DNA from: Arthrobacter psychrolactophilus
Lineage (GTDB): Bacteria > Actinomycetota > Actinomycetes > Actinomycetales > Micrococcaceae
Reading direction: 5' to 3'
NCBI RefSeq assembly: GCF_003219795.1
Contig: NZ_QJVC01000006.1
Span: 58,740-122,739, forward strand
DNA length: 64,000 nt
A program made the position numbers and the translations under genes. Of this stretch, positions 8,531-17,050 are shown one piece after another (positions within the stretch are counted from its first letter, which is position 1; every line of letters begins with the position of its first letter). The notes below the pieces were generated by a model. It was not told where the DNA came from, ran no database searches, and was given only the letters and a program-made list of their open reading frames with translations.

Positions 8531-9940
8531 TCAGTTCCTGTGGGTGTGGGGGAAGGCTTTGCCGGGGTTCAAGGTGCCGTTCGGGTCAAGGGCGTTCTTG
8601 ACACTTTGGTGCATGTCAATGACGCGTTGCCCTAGTTCGGCGGCGGCGCCGCTGAGCTTGAGCAAGCCAACGCCATGCTCACCGGTCACGGTTCCGCCGA
8701 GCAGCCGACAGTCGGTCACAATTTCATCAAAGGCGAGTTTGGCTCGTGCCTTGGACGCAACGTCGCCGTGGGGGACGATGATTTGTGGATGCAGATTTCC
8801 GTCGCCGGCGTGGGCAATGTTGGCGATCACGACGTCGTACTTCGCGGCTGACGCTTCAATGCGTGAGAGCATGTCCGGCACAGCCGATCTGGGTACGCAA
8901 ATGTCTTCGGTTAAGATTTGGCCTAGGCGTTCCAGTGCGGGGTACGCCATGCGGCGGGCGAGGAAGAGTTTTTCGGTCTTTTTCGGATCCGTGGCCTGTT
9001 CGATATGGCTGCCGCCGTGGGTCAGGAAGATGGATGCGAGCCGGTTGGCCAAAAGTTCGCCCGTGCTGCCGGGCTCATCAACCGAGGCGAGCAACATGAC
9101 ATTGACGTTTTCCGGCAGGCCTAGATGGAGCCAGTTATCTACCGCACGCAGGCAGGTGCTATCGATGAGTTCCAGCGCCGAAGGAACAATTCCTGCGGCC
9201 TTGACGGCTGCAATCGCGTGACCTGCGGCCCGGAGCGAAGGGAAGTAACCGATGATGGCCCGGTCCTCACGACCGCTGAGGGGGAGGAGCTTAACTGTCA
9301 CTTCCGTGATGATGCCCAGCGTTCCTTCTGAGCCAATCATGAGGGAGGTGAGATCGTAACCCGTGACCCCCTTGGCTGTCCGGCGTCCCAGGTGCGCAAT
9401 CTCGCCGTCCGCTAGAACCACTGTCAGGCCGAGGACGTAGTCACGCGTCACGCCATACTTCACGCAGCAAATTCCGCCAGCATTGGTGGCCGCATTACCT
9501 CCGATGGTGGAGGTCTTGTAACTGGCAGGGTCCGGCGGGTACCAAAGACCCTGGGCGGCGACTGTCTGGCGGAGCGAATCGTTGATGACGCCCGCTTCGG
9601 CAACAGCAAAGCCATCGGCACTGTTGATCTCTCGAATCGCGGTCATTAATTCCAAGGAAATGACGATTGAGTTTTCCATGCTGTTGGCACCACCGGACAA
9701 TCCCGTTCCGGCGCCTCGTGGAACAACGTGGATGCCGCGTTCGCCCGCATAGCGCACGACGGCGGCCACCTCCTGAGTCGTTCGGGCCAAGACAACGGCA
9801 AGCGGTGCGGCAAAAGGTGCCCACTGTGCCTCGTCGTGGCTGTACTTCTCAAGAGATGGCCCATCGTTGAGCACTGTGCCGTTTGGTACCAGATGCGACA
9901 GTTCTGCTGCCACACCATTCTCGGGCTCCATTGCAATCAT
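8531..9940 (-). CDS. FAD-binding oxidase, GlcD/D-lactate dehydrogenase family
   Basis: A 469-residue flavoprotein of the PCMH-type FAD-binding family plus the C-terminal FAD-linked oxidase domain found in glycolate oxidase GlcD and D-2-hydroxyacid dehydrogenases. Diagnostic motifs are 'PRGAGTGLSGGA' (FAD pyrophosphate), 'STIGGNAATNAGG', 'GSEGTLGIIT', and the C-terminal 'AHAGDGNLHP' and 'TGEHGVG'. It should oxidise a 2-hydroxy acid such as glycolate or D-lactate to the 2-oxo acid. The ATG at 9940 is preferred because it has GAGGAA upstream; 9931 and 9991 are alternatives. It stands alone, without glcE/glcF or lactate permease neighbours, so the substrate is not fixed. Confidence 0.9.
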   Translation of the reverse strand: MIAMEPENGVAAELSHLVPNGTVLNDGPSLEKYSHDEAQWAPFAAPLAVVLARTTQEVAAVVRYAGERGIHVVPRGAGTGLSGGANSMENSIVISLELMTAIREINSADGFAVAEAGVINDSLRQTVAAQGLWYPPDPASYKTSTIGGNAATNAGGICCVKYGVTRDYVLGLTVVLADGEIAHLGRRTAKGVTGYDLTSLMIGSEGTLGIITEVTVKLLPLSGREDRAIIGYFPSLRAAGHAIAAVKAAGIVPSALELIDSTCLRAVDNWLHLGLPENVNVMLLASVDEPGSTGELLANRLASIFLTHGGSHIEQATDPKKTEKLFLARRMAYPALERLGQILTEDICVPRSAVPDMLSRIEASAAKYDVVIANIAHAGDGNLHPQIIVPHGDVASKARAKLAFDEIVTDCRLLGGTVTGEHGVGLLKLSGAAAELGQRVIDMHQSVKNALDPNGTLNPGKAFPHTHRN

Positions 9941-10072
9941 GATGATGCGTTCCTCTACTGTGACAATGATTGTCCCGGCGGCGGACGCCAAGCTGACCCA
10001 GTCAAGGCTATGCGGTGCAGTACATCACAACAATGGGGGCCTTATCGATTGCTTCAATCGTTAGCTCAACTT

Positions 10073-10495
10073 TTAGTCATCGGAGACTGTGATGGTGACC
10101 TCGATATTGCCTCGGGTCGCATTGGAATAGGGGCACACCTGGTGGGCAGCGTCGGCAAGCGCCTGAGCGACAGTTGCTTCAATCCCTGGGAGAACAACTT
10201 CAAGGGCGACTGCCAATTCAAATCCGCCCTTGCCATTTGACCCAATGTGGACCTGGCCGCCCACCGAGGAGTCCGTGATATCGACCTTCTGGGTACGGGC
10301 CACCAGCTGCAAGGCTGAGTGGAAACAGGCGGCGTAACCGGCGGCAAAAAGCTGCTCGGGATTCGCACCGTCGCCCGAGCCACCCATGGCCTTGGGGATG
10401 GCCAGATTCAAATCGAGTTCTCCGTCGATGGTGCGAACCTTGCCGTTACGGCCGGCTCCAGTCGCGAGTGCTTCTGCGGTGTAGAGGGGTGTCAT
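10073..10495 (-). CDS. ohr: Organic hydroperoxide resistance protein (OsmC family)
   Basis: A thiol peroxidase of 140 residues that reduces organic hydroperoxides. Both redox cysteines are present: Cys57 in 'GYAACFHSAL' and Cys121 in 'HQVCPYSNATRG'. The Glu of 'NPEQLFAAGY' and an Arg near residue 21, which support the active site, are also there. It lies 56 bp downstream of ohrR on the same strand, so the two probably form an operon induced by peroxides. The length and motif spacing fit Ohr rather than OsmC proper. Confidence 0.95.
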   Translation of the reverse strand: MTPLYTAEALATGAGRNGKVRTIDGELDLNLAIPKAMGGSGDGANPEQLFAAGYAACFHSALQLVARTQKVDITDSSVGGQVHIGSNGKGGFELAVALEVVLPGIEATVAQALADAAHQVCPYSNATRGNIEVTITVSDD

Positions 10496-10551
10496 GGTGA
10501 CCTTTCGGTGGTTGATTTGGCGGGGTGGAAGTGAAGGTGAGTGAGTTCAAC

Positions 10552-11010
10552 TCAGGAGTTGTTCGGTGATGACAGCTGCTGCATGCCCTGAGTGATTCGA
10601 TGGAGTGTGGCAACGAGGTTCTGGGCTTCTGCAGCAGATTCAAAGCCGTAGGCGGGTCGCAAGACTTGGAGTGCTCGAAGTACCTCCGCCAAGGTTTCAG
10701 AACCGACGTGTGTGAGCGTGATCGTGACGATTCGCTCATCGCTCGAGGTTCTCTGGCGGCTCACAAGGTTGCGTTGTTCCAGCCGTCGCAGGAGCGGAGA
10801 GAGCGTGCCTGAATTGAGCCCCATTCTGGCACCCAGTTCGCTGACGGTCAGCCCATCGTCCGTCGTGCTGGTTTCCAGCAGGACGATGTACTGCGTGTAG
10901 GTCAGTTCCCAAGGTTCCAACAGGACGCGGTGCGCCTTGGCTACGGCGTTGGATGCCGAGTAGACGGCAAAACACACCATGGAGTCCAAGTCATACTGAT
11001 TCACGTTCAT
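10552..11010 (-). CDS. ohrR: Organic hydroperoxide-sensing MarR-type repressor
   Basis: A 152-residue MarR-family repressor of ohr. The sensor cysteine lies in 'MVCFAVYSASNA' (Cys13) and no other cysteine occurs, so it is of the one-Cys (Bacillus-like) OhrR type, which is oxidised to a mixed disulfide. The winged helix spans 'LTVSELGARMGLNSGTLSPLLRRLEQRNLVSR' with the wing 'SSDERIVTITLT'. I choose the ATG at 11010 rather than an in-frame codon at 11025. TACAAT lies exactly six bases upstream and overlaps a palindrome-like operator, so the mRNA is probably leaderless and autorepressed. Confidence 0.93.
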   Translation of the reverse strand: MNVNQYDLDSMVCFAVYSASNAVAKAHRVLLEPWELTYTQYIVLLETSTTDDGLTVSELGARMGLNSGTLSPLLRRLEQRNLVSRQRTSSDERIVTITLTHVGSETLAEVLRALQVLRPAYGFESAAEAQNLVATLHRITQGMQQLSSPNNS

Positions 11011-11016
11011 GTTTTG

Positions 11017-11037
11017 ATTGTACACAACTTAATTGCG
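11017..11037 (-). promoter_or_regulatory. ohrR promoter -10 box and putative OhrR operator
   Basis: Read on the minus strand, an imperfect inverted repeat (CAATTAAGTTG) runs into the -10 hexamer TACAAT (11022-11017), six bases before the ohrR ATG. OhrR boxes are AT-rich repeats of this kind, so binding here would block its own promoter and the downstream ohr. Confidence 0.6.
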
Positions 11038-11248
11038 CACACTGAAAATTCCAAAGACAGGATGGGGAATTGAAGAGGTGGGAGATAAGTGCTGACAGTC
11101 AACTTAATAGAGAGTTACTGACGCGGAGGCGCTGTTTCTCATCATGAATCTGCTCAATTACAGCGATATTGATGGATAAGCGTTAGCAGATTTGATATGT
11201 TGTTAGTCACATCAAATAGTGTGTAACTTAGAGGAACAGGGCGATTCT

Positions 11249-12526
11249 ATGACGACGAAACTAGAGACGAATGAATGGAACTGGGCTGGAAATTACAGCT
11301 ATGGAGCCGGAGAAATTCACTATCCGGAGTCTATTGCTGAACTTCGTACCGTCGTTGCCTCGGCTTCCAAGGTGCGTGCGCTGGGTTCTCGTCATTCCTT
11401 CAACCCGATCGCCGACTCCGAAGGGGTCTTGGTCAGCCTGGCCAAGATTGCGCCAGAGATTGAGGTTGACGCCGCAGCGCTGACTGTCAGCGTCAGCGCC
11501 GGAACTACCTATGGTGTCCTAGCGACGGAGTTGCAGAAGCAAGGTTTTGCGCTGCATAACTTGGCATCATTGCCACATATCTCTATTGCAGGGGCTATTG
11601 CTACAGGAACACATGGTTCGGGGGATGGCAACGGGAATCTCGCAACTTCGGTCCTAGCCTTGTCCTTTATCGACGCCAACGGCGCGATGTACACGGTGAC
11701 GCGGGCCGACACTCCCGACTTTGCCGGTTACGTCGTCGGGCTTGGTTCATTAGGCGTCCTCACCCGGGTTACCCTCCGGATTGAGGCTGACTACAAGGTG
11801 GCCCAGCACGTCTACACGGGGTTGCCGTGGGTGACTGTCTTGGAGAACTATGACGCCATCACCTCAAGTGCCTATTCGGTCAGCCTGTTCACCGATTGGA
11901 GCGGCGATACCGTCGGTCAAGCTTGGTTCAAGCAGCGCGTGGGCGACGGACGCGCAGCGAATTTCCCGGAACAGCTATTTGGCGGAGCGGCAGCATTGAC
12001 GGAGTCGCATCCACTGCCAGGCGTTTCGGCAGTTAATTGCACCCCACAGCTGGGCGTTGCTGGACATGCCGCCGACAGGCTCTCGCACTTCCGCATGGAC
12101 TACCTGCCCAGCAACGGTGATGAGATTCAAAGCGAATACCTTGTCCCGCGCGAACATGCCCTGGCCGCGATTGCTGCCATGCGCGAACTCAGGGACGTCA
12201 TTACGCCGTTGCTGCTCGTTGCTGAGATTCGTACAATCGCTGCGGATGATCTGTGGCTCAGTGGAAACTACGGCCGTAACGGTATTGGCCTGCATTTCAC
12301 GTGGCGCTTGGACCAGGCAGCAGTCGAAGGTGTCTTGCCCCTCATTGAGCAGGCATTGGCTCCTTTTGGTGCCCGTCCGCATTGGGGCAAGGTATTCACT
12401 GCCGACGCGGCCACGATTGCACCGCTGTACCCGAAGTTCGAGGATTTCAAGGCGCTAGTACAGCTTCGAGACCCCCATGGTAAGTTCCGCAACGACTTCC
12501 TTGAGCGGACTATTTTTGCTGCCTAA
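11249..12526 (+). CDS. Xylitol/alditol oxidase (covalent-flavin oxidase)
   Basis: A 425-residue oxidase of the alditol/xylitol oxidase (AldO) branch of the vanillyl-alcohol-oxidase flavoproteins. These oxidise the terminal alcohol of sugar alcohols to an aldehyde with release of H2O2. 'LGSRHSFNP' carries the histidine (His49) that bonds covalently to FAD. 'HLPHIS'-like and 'ATGTHGSGDGNGNLA' line the flavin site. 'LLVAEIRTI' (Glu/Arg) and 'HWGKVF' (Lys) match catalytic positions known in AldO. The ATG at 11249 follows a GAGGAACAGG ribosome-binding site; an in-frame GTG at 11219 precedes it. No polyol transporter is adjacent. The neighbouring ohr peroxidase may be coincidental. Confidence 0.9.
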   Translation: MTTKLETNEWNWAGNYSYGAGEIHYPESIAELRTVVASASKVRALGSRHSFNPIADSEGVLVSLAKIAPEIEVDAAALTVSVSAGTTYGVLATELQKQGFALHNLASLPHISIAGAIATGTHGSGDGNGNLATSVLALSFIDANGAMYTVTRADTPDFAGYVVGLGSLGVLTRVTLRIEADYKVAQHVYTGLPWVTVLENYDAITSSAYSVSLFTDWSGDTVGQAWFKQRVGDGRAANFPEQLFGGAAALTESHPLPGVSAVNCTPQLGVAGHAADRLSHFRMDYLPSNGDEIQSEYLVPREHALAAIAAMRELRDVITPLLLVAEIRTIAADDLWLSGNYGRNGIGLHFTWRLDQAAVEGVLPLIEQALAPFGARPHWGKVFTADAATIAPLYPKFEDFKALVQLRDPHGKFRNDFLERTIFAA

Positions 12527-12533
12527 AGCGGGT

Positions 12534-12562
12534 CATGGGCTCGGATCCCATAGGAGCCCATG
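12534..12562. terminator. Hairpin after the alditol oxidase gene
   Basis: Perfect 8-bp arms (12534-12541 and 12555-12562) around a 13-nt loop, starting 8 bp past the stop codon. There is no T-run, so termination is inferred from position only. Confidence 0.5.
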
Positions 12563-12726
12563 GGTGGCGATAATGACCAACACTCCGCCATATCTGGGCT
12601 TCTGTGACCATGCTGGGGCCGTTTTTTGGCGGCATGGGCCACATAGATTGCACTCGTCGTCGGTCTGAATCGGAATCAGTCTCTCGGTATTCGCAGGGCT
12701 CAAACCCCGAATTTACTGGGTTTTCC

Positions 12727-12760
12727 GCAGTGACGGGGAGCGTTTCCTCCCCGTCACTGC
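12727..12760. other. Perfect 14-bp hairpin with 6-nt loop
   Basis: The arms 12727-12740 and 12747-12760 are perfectly complementary around CGTTTC. There is no T-run on either side. It may terminate transcription or mark an old element boundary. Confidence 0.6.
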
Positions 12761-13436
12761 GTGATTAGATGCTTGTGGTGCTCGAACGTACCGGTCGTCG
12801 GTTCGAAGCGATGGTTGGGGTGCTGCGGCTTCGGCTGACCTGCGGTGATGCGTTTGGGGGAGTTCGCTTCGAGATGCGCCATGCTGTCAAGGCTCATTGA
12901 AAACACACTAAATTGATCCCCGGCCGTATCGGGTCGCCCCTTCCCGAGGCTGCCTCTGCCGTTAGTTCCGCCCTCCACAGCACATCGTCAGTCACAGCGA
13001 CCGCCCACTGCGGCGCGCCCCCGTCCCGCCTGAGGCCTGTCCGCGGAATACGGCCGTGCTAATGGCCAGGGTGTCACTGATCGCCTTCGGTAGAGGTTGC
13101 ACGGAGGTATCTCATGGCTGGCAGCGGAAGCTCAGTCGCGTCGAAGGTTGAGAGGCATCGTTTCGTCACGCACCTACCGTGTTTGAACCCGCAAGGTTGT
13201 CATTCTCAGAAGTCGGTTGAACATATTTCAATACTCGTCTGCATAGACCTGGTGCCGTCCGTGGACGGAACCTCCTGCGGGCAACTTCTTGCTGTGCCCG
13301 GTGATGCCGGTACTCCTGTGGGCCTTGGTGCGGCGGCCTGACGGGCGGTATATGACCGTTGTGGCCCAATCCTTGGGCCTATTGGTTTTGAGCGCCCGGG
13401 TGATGGCCAGATTATTGATGATTCCTCGTGGGATCG

Positions 13437-14234
13437 TTAGGTGTCGAAGTGTGTGTGGATGTTCTCGTTGGTGAGGTTGCTGAGGACTTCTTGGGCCAAG
13501 TCGCGGAGTTTTTGGTTGCGGGTTGACGATGCCCGGGCGAGGATCTCGAAGGCGTCGTGTTGGGCGCAGCGTTGCTGGCCCATGATCACTCCCACCGCCA
13601 GGTCGATGACTGTGCGGGAGTTCATGGCTTCTTGAAGGTCTTGGGCCAGTTGCTGCTGAGAACCGATGCGCACCGCCAGGCGCAGGGCCTTTTGTGCTTG
13701 GCAGGCGTATTGTTCGGCACTGGTTACCATCTCGTGGGTGAACAGGTGGGCTGTGGGGGAAAAGAAATTCAGCGACGCTGTGGCATCCTGTTCCAGGTTC
13801 AGGGGAACGGACAGGACGCTGTGGATGTTTTCGGCCAGCAGTTGCTGTGCATAATCTGGCCACCGTGTTTCGATGGCCGTGTTGTCGACGACGATGGTGC
13901 GTTGTTCTTCCAATGCGGTGATGCAGGGCCCCGCGCCCATCCTCTGCTGTATTTCGTTGAGAGTTGTCGCACGGGGGCTGCTTCCTGCACCTGTCTGGGC
14001 TCGCCGCCGACGATACAGCGTCACCGCGCAATCCAAGTCCGGGCCGCCGGCTTCGGAGGCTAGGGAAGCAGAGTATTCGGAGAGTTCGTGCAAGAAATCT
14101 CCTACATCGAGGCTGTCTAGCACAAGGTCCTGGAGCTGTTCGGCGACAGTGACCGGGCCAAACCCCTCATTCGAGATTGTTGCCGGTTCTGCCGATAGCT
14201 GGGATCTTCCGCCATTTGGTTCTATTTCGACCAT
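13437..14234 (-). CDS. GAF and ANTAR domain protein (RNA-binding antiterminator-type regulator)
   Basis: A 265-residue signalling protein. A GAF sensor domain (about residues 30-175: 'MGAGPCITALEEQRTIVVDNTAIETRWPDY', 'SVLSVPLNL', 'ASLNFFSP') is followed by a C-terminal ANTAR domain. The latter includes 'QQLAQDLQEAMNSRTVIDLAVGVIMGQQRCAQHDAFEILARASSTRNQKLRDLAQEVL', whose helices bind dual hexaloop RNA hairpins. Such actinobacterial GAF-ANTAR proteins act post-transcriptionally on antitermination in stress or redox responses. The ATG at 14234 has a textbook GGGGAGGG ribosome-binding site eight bases upstream. No A1/G4 hexaloop pair, the known ANTAR target, is obvious next to the gene. Confidence 0.92.
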   Translation of the reverse strand: MVEIEPNGGRSQLSAEPATISNEGFGPVTVAEQLQDLVLDSLDVGDFLHELSEYSASLASEAGGPDLDCAVTLYRRRRAQTGAGSSPRATTLNEIQQRMGAGPCITALEEQRTIVVDNTAIETRWPDYAQQLLAENIHSVLSVPLNLEQDATASLNFFSPTAHLFTHEMVTSAEQYACQAQKALRLAVRIGSQQQLAQDLQEAMNSRTVIDLAVGVIMGQQRCAQHDAFEILARASSTRNQKLRDLAQEVLSNLTNENIHTHFDT

Positions 14235-14686
14235 GATAAAAACCCTCCCCGTCATTGAGAGCCCGACGCCGGTACTGGGCCGGCAGTCGAGTTCTGTAAT
14301 CTTTGATGGATATTCAAAATTCTAGTCTGCTAGCGGGCTTTCAGCACCCGGTATTCTCGCCTCCGTTCAGGGCCGGCCCTATGCCCAGATTCATCTTCTG
14401 GATGGTACAGAGAGGCAAAGGAGCGCCTACCTGCACTCACATGAATCGATACCCCGCCCGAGGAAGACCGGGAGGGGATTCTTGTTCGGTGATATGTCGG
14501 CCAAGGTACAAGTTGCCGTACTACCTTAATGTTCTGAGGATCGGTGAGATTCGAGTCAGTGAAGCATGGGCAGAGGTACCGGCCACAGTCGCTGTGGCAG
14601 CCATGACGGTCGCGCCACGGCTGCCGGATAATATTTGGGATTTCTGCCGCAGCGGATGAGCTCTTAGTTGGCATCGCGGAGATGGG
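14235..14686. other. 450-bp intergenic region, no gene seen
   Basis: It lies between the GAF-ANTAR start and the stop of the next minus-strand gene. I find neither a frame with a supported start nor a strong hairpin. The part next to 14235 must hold the GAF-ANTAR promoter. Confidence 0.4.
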
Positions 14687-15115
14687 CTAGCGGTTTGGGT
14701 GCGGAGGGGGGAGGGCGAGTTGGAATCCGCAGTGGCATCGAAGAACCGGTGCGTCAATAACGGATTCTTCCTCCACGAAAGGATCCTGCACTTTCAGCTT
14801 CAGTCGCTGTTGCGAGAGGTGTTGCATGGGTTCACCGCAGTGGATGTAGTCGCGGCCGATCTTGAGTACTCCCGTGGCTGTAGGAATGTTCGCCAGGATT
14901 CTGGCCACGGCCTCCACTGCCGCGTCGCACAGGTGCGTGGTTCCGCATAAAATGCACTTGTATTCAACAGCGACACGGCCACGGACTTTCGGGTGCAAGC
15001 CGTGGATGGAGTCAATGGTGAGGTGGTCGGATGAATGGCAGGTGATGCATTCCAAGGGTGACACCGAAACGTCTTGAAAGACTTGTGTCGGTGCAGAGGG
15101 AAATTCGGTGGTCAT
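14687..15115 (-). CDS. Hypothetical cysteine-rich (zinc-ribbon-like) protein
   Basis: A 142-residue protein of unknown function with three cysteine clusters: CITC with CHSS-like spacing near residues 23-27, 'KCILCGTTHLC' near the middle, and 'IHCGEPM' plus 'LRCHCGF' in the C-terminal half. The pattern suggests two or more zinc ribbons, one perhaps of the desulforedoxin-like HCGEPM type. The ATG at 15115 is preceded by a G-rich ribosome-binding site. It is on the same strand as the GAF-ANTAR gene and lies in the stress island, so a redox or metal-sensing role is possible but unproven. Confidence 0.65.
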   Translation of the reverse strand: MTTEFPSAPTQVFQDVSVSPLECITCHSSDHLTIDSIHGLHPKVRGRVAVEYKCILCGTTHLCDAAVEAVARILANIPTATGVLKIGRDYIHCGEPMQHLSQQRLKLKVQDPFVEEESVIDAPVLRCHCGFQLALPPPHPNR

Positions 15116-15262
15116 GGGGAACCCCCAACGATTCTGGGGCCGCTACGGGGCGTGTTGCCGCCCTGCCATTTGCTTAGGCAGGCCCGGTTCGAATTAATAC
15201 TGATGTTACTCGGAGGTCCAGACAACATCCACAAAGTTACGCCGTCGACCACGGTGGACAAT

Positions 15263-15637
15263 TCAGGGTGAGGTTCCGAAGATGAATTCCTTTGCGTGCT
15301 CGACAGCTTTTCTGAAAGCGTCATTCCGGAGGGTGGCTTGTTCAATGTTCCTGGGGCTGGTCTCAAGATAGTTGGTATAGCCTGGCCGCAGTATCCAGAT
15401 GTCACCGGCAGGGGGCAAGTAGAACACCCCGAAGGATCGGTGTTGCGGGTCTCCGGTCCAGATGGGCACGACCGCCACTGCGGCTCCGGTGTCGACGTTA
15501 ATCCATTGAGCGCGCGGCATCGGTTGTTCGTGGATTTCGGGGTCCAGGAACGGTGCTGTTCCCTTGCCCCAGCGCTTCTCGAAACGGTCGTAGAACACTG
15601 GCATCAACTGGCTGTCGTAGGCGTGCCAAGCACTCAT
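15263..15637 (-). CDS. Hypothetical protein
   Basis: A 124-residue protein that I cannot place in a family. It has a normal soluble composition with 'FEKRWGKGTAPFLDPEIHEQ' and 'AGDIWILRPGYTNYL'; there is no signal peptide and no cysteine motif. An AGGAG ribosome-binding site precedes the ATG at 15637, which makes it a credible gene. It lies immediately downstream of the J-domain remnant and is on the same strand as hsp20 and the zinc-ribbon gene, so it may belong to the same stress-induced group. Confidence 0.65.
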   Translation of the reverse strand: MSAWHAYDSQLMPVFYDRFEKRWGKGTAPFLDPEIHEQPMPRAQWINVDTGAAVAVVPIWTGDPQHRSFGVFYLPPAGDIWILRPGYTNYLETSPRNIEQATLRNDAFRKAVEHAKEFIFGTSP

Positions 15638-15655
15638 TCGTACTCCTGGGGGTTT

Positions 15656-15970
15656 CTATGTGGATTGGGGCGGGAGGTGGCGACCGACTCCGAACAGCGA
15701 GATCCGTGGGATTAATGTGTGGCTGGTGGTTGGATATGGATCTCGCCATACCACCGGTGACGGGGAGAGCCGCGAGAGAGGCGCCCGGTACACCGATCCG
15801 ATCAGCAACGTGGCCCCAGATCCCACGGCGTCGGCATACATGACATCGTCCGGCTCCGGCCCCGGGTGCCACTTGTGCACCATGGTGCGGTAGGCGCTGC
15901 CCGCCTCGTGTGGTGTTGCAGTCGGGAGGATGCGCAGGACGTCGTAGAGGTTTAGGTTTCTGCACTTCAT
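15656..15970 (-). pseudogene. Degenerate J-domain (DnaJ-like) protein
   Basis: The N-terminal 35 residues read as a J-domain: 'NLYDVLRILPTATPHEAGSAYRTMVHKWHPG'. The invariant HPD tripeptide that activates Hsp70 ATPase is HPG, and the helix III/IV sequence that should follow ('AY.VLSDP..R..YD') is absent. The rest to the stop at 15656 has no family resemblance. The ATG at 15970 has no ribosome-binding site. A frame shift or decay after the HPG is likely, and the product could not serve as a normal co-chaperone. It lies downstream of hsp20, which fits an ancestral small-heat-shock/J-protein unit. Confidence 0.55.
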
Positions 15971-16005
15971 GTCTGGCAGGATTTTTTGGTTGAGAGGTAA
16001 GGGGG

Positions 16006-16042
16006 CCGATGATCCCCGGTCCATTTAACCGGGGATCATCGG
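16006..16042. terminator. Strong hairpin downstream of hsp20
   Basis: Perfect 15-bp arms (16006-16020 and 16028-16042) around a 7-nt loop. It follows the hsp20 stop by about 130 bp and has no T-run, so it may be a factor-dependent terminator or an mRNA-stabilising stem. Confidence 0.6.
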
Positions 16043-16173
16043 TCTGGGAGTCATCAGCGAGGGTCCGGGGAACTGAGTGCTACTCGCACTTTGGTGTGGC
16101 CTATGGAGTTAGCGCCCTCTTTCTTCAACCGGTCTTTGCGGTGCTCCCGGTCCGGGAATGCACTTTGCCAGTG

Positions 16174-16599
16174 TCAGGCGTTGATTTCTTGGCGCTGGTT
16201 GCTGGGGGTTTCGATTTTGATGCGGCGCGGCTTTGCCTTATCCGCCACCGGGATCCGCAGCGTCAGGACCCCGCTGTCATAGCTTGCCTTCACCTCGTCG
16301 GTATCCAAGGACTCGCCGAGGATCAGTTGGCGGCTGAAGACTCCGCGTGGCCGTTCGAAGACAATGAGTTCGGTGTTCTCGCCAACGGGGTCTGGACGCT
16401 CGGCCTTGACGGTCAGGACATTTTGTTCGACGTCGATGTCTACCGAGTCAATAGTGACCCCGGGCAGGTCGAAGGCGACTACGAAGTCATTCTCATCTCG
16501 CCAAGCATCCATGGGCATTACCGCGGGCCGCGCCGTCGTTCCCAGGAGCTGCTGGGCCAGTCGATCGAATTCGCGAAACGGGTCGGTTCGCATCAGCAT
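16174..16599 (-). CDS. Hsp20/alpha-crystallin small heat-shock protein
   Basis: A 141-residue ATP-independent chaperone that holds unfolding proteins. It contains the alpha-crystallin domain from about residue 30 ('[20 protein letters not shown]') through the conserved '[13 protein letters not shown]' and ends in a short tail. The N-terminal '[15 protein letters not shown]' is typical of the actinobacterial Hsp18 group. It is divergent from a MerR-type regulator, and an inverted repeat lies between the two genes. The regulator probably controls it, as HspR does elsewhere. Confidence 0.94.
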   Translation of the reverse strand: MLMRTDPFREFDRLAQQLLGTTARPAVMPMDAWRDENDFVVAFDLPGVTIDSVDIDVEQNVLTVKAERPDPVGENTELIVFERPRGVFSRQLILGESLDTDEVKASYDSGVLTLRIPVADKAKPRRIKIETPSNQRQEINA

Positions 16600-16639
16600 G
16601 GTTTGTCACTCCTTGCAGGCTGTTTTCAATTTCCCTGTA

Positions 16640-16667
16640 ATACCAGCAGATCTATATCAGCTGGTAT
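16640..16667. promoter_or_regulatory. Inverted repeat between hsp20 and merR
   Basis: 8-bp perfect arms (16640-16647 and 16660-16667) separated by 12 bp, about 40 bp upstream of hsp20. A CTTGAG-CAAG palindrome at 16694-16703, similar to a HAIR (HspR) half-site, lies nearer the regulator. Both are candidate operators. Confidence 0.55.
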
Positions 16668-16732
16668 ATATTTTTTATAGCATTGTGCGCGGGCTTGAGC
16701 AAGGGAAATCGCTGGAAATTTGGAGGATGTCA

Positions 16733-17050
16733 ATGAAAGACGGTGACCGCTTTACTCGAGGGGTATATGCAATTTCCGTGGCCGCCGAACTGGTCGGAAT
16801 GGGGCAGCAGAATCTGCGCCTCTATGAACGCAAAGGGCTGCTGGAACCGGGACGGACGCTGGGTGGGACCCGCCAGTACAGCGAAAACGACCTTGATACC
16901 CTGCGGCGGATCGGCGATTTGTTGGAAATAGGTCTGAACTTGGCCGGAATCCGGATGGTCTTGCATCTGGAAGCAGACATGCGGGACCTAGAGAGTGAGC
17001 TCGCCTCTGCGCGGCGGTCGCGAGCGGACGGTTTCCATTCGGAATCATGA
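16733..17050 (+). CDS. MerR-family regulator, HspR-like
   Basis: A 105-residue DNA-binding protein with an N-terminal MerR winged helix: 'YAISVAAELVGMGQQNLRLYERKGLLEP..TLGGTRQYSENDLDTLRRIGDL'. A short helical C-terminus follows ('GIRMVLHLEADMRDLESELASAR') with no metal-binding cysteines. This layout, and the 'R.YE.KGLL.P.RT.GG.R.YS..D' pattern, match HspR, the heat-shock repressor. The ATG at 16733 is preferred, with GGAGG six bases upstream; an ATG at 16727 would abut the ribosome-binding site. It is divergent from hsp20, its likely target. Confidence 0.88.
   Translation: MKDGDRFTRGVYAISVAAELVGMGQQNLRLYERKGLLEPGRTLGGTRQYSENDLDTLRRIGDLLEIGLNLAGIRMVLHLEADMRDLESELASARRSRADGFHSES

Larger units (their letters stand above)
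12527..13436. other. 910-bp region without a convincing gene
   Basis: Two strong hairpins occur (12534-12562 and 12727-12760, listed separately). The only start with a good ribosome-binding site is the ATG at 13114 (CGGAGG six bases upstream), which opens a 75-codon frame to 13341 with no recognisable family. A minus-strand frame at 12754-12978 ('PKPQHPNHRFEPTTGTFEHHKHLIT') has plausible composition but runs into the second hairpin. The stretch looks like decayed or spacer DNA. Confidence 0.5.

Noticed and set aside
12692-12712. T-arm-like sequence (GGGCTCAAACCCC) suggesting a tRNA or attachment site
   Set aside because: No acceptor, D or anticodon stems can be formed around it.
13228-14031. 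267-codon minus-strand frame overlapping GAF-ANTAR
   Set aside because: It lies in another frame of the GAF-ANTAR gene and has a repetitive Arg/His/Pro composition.
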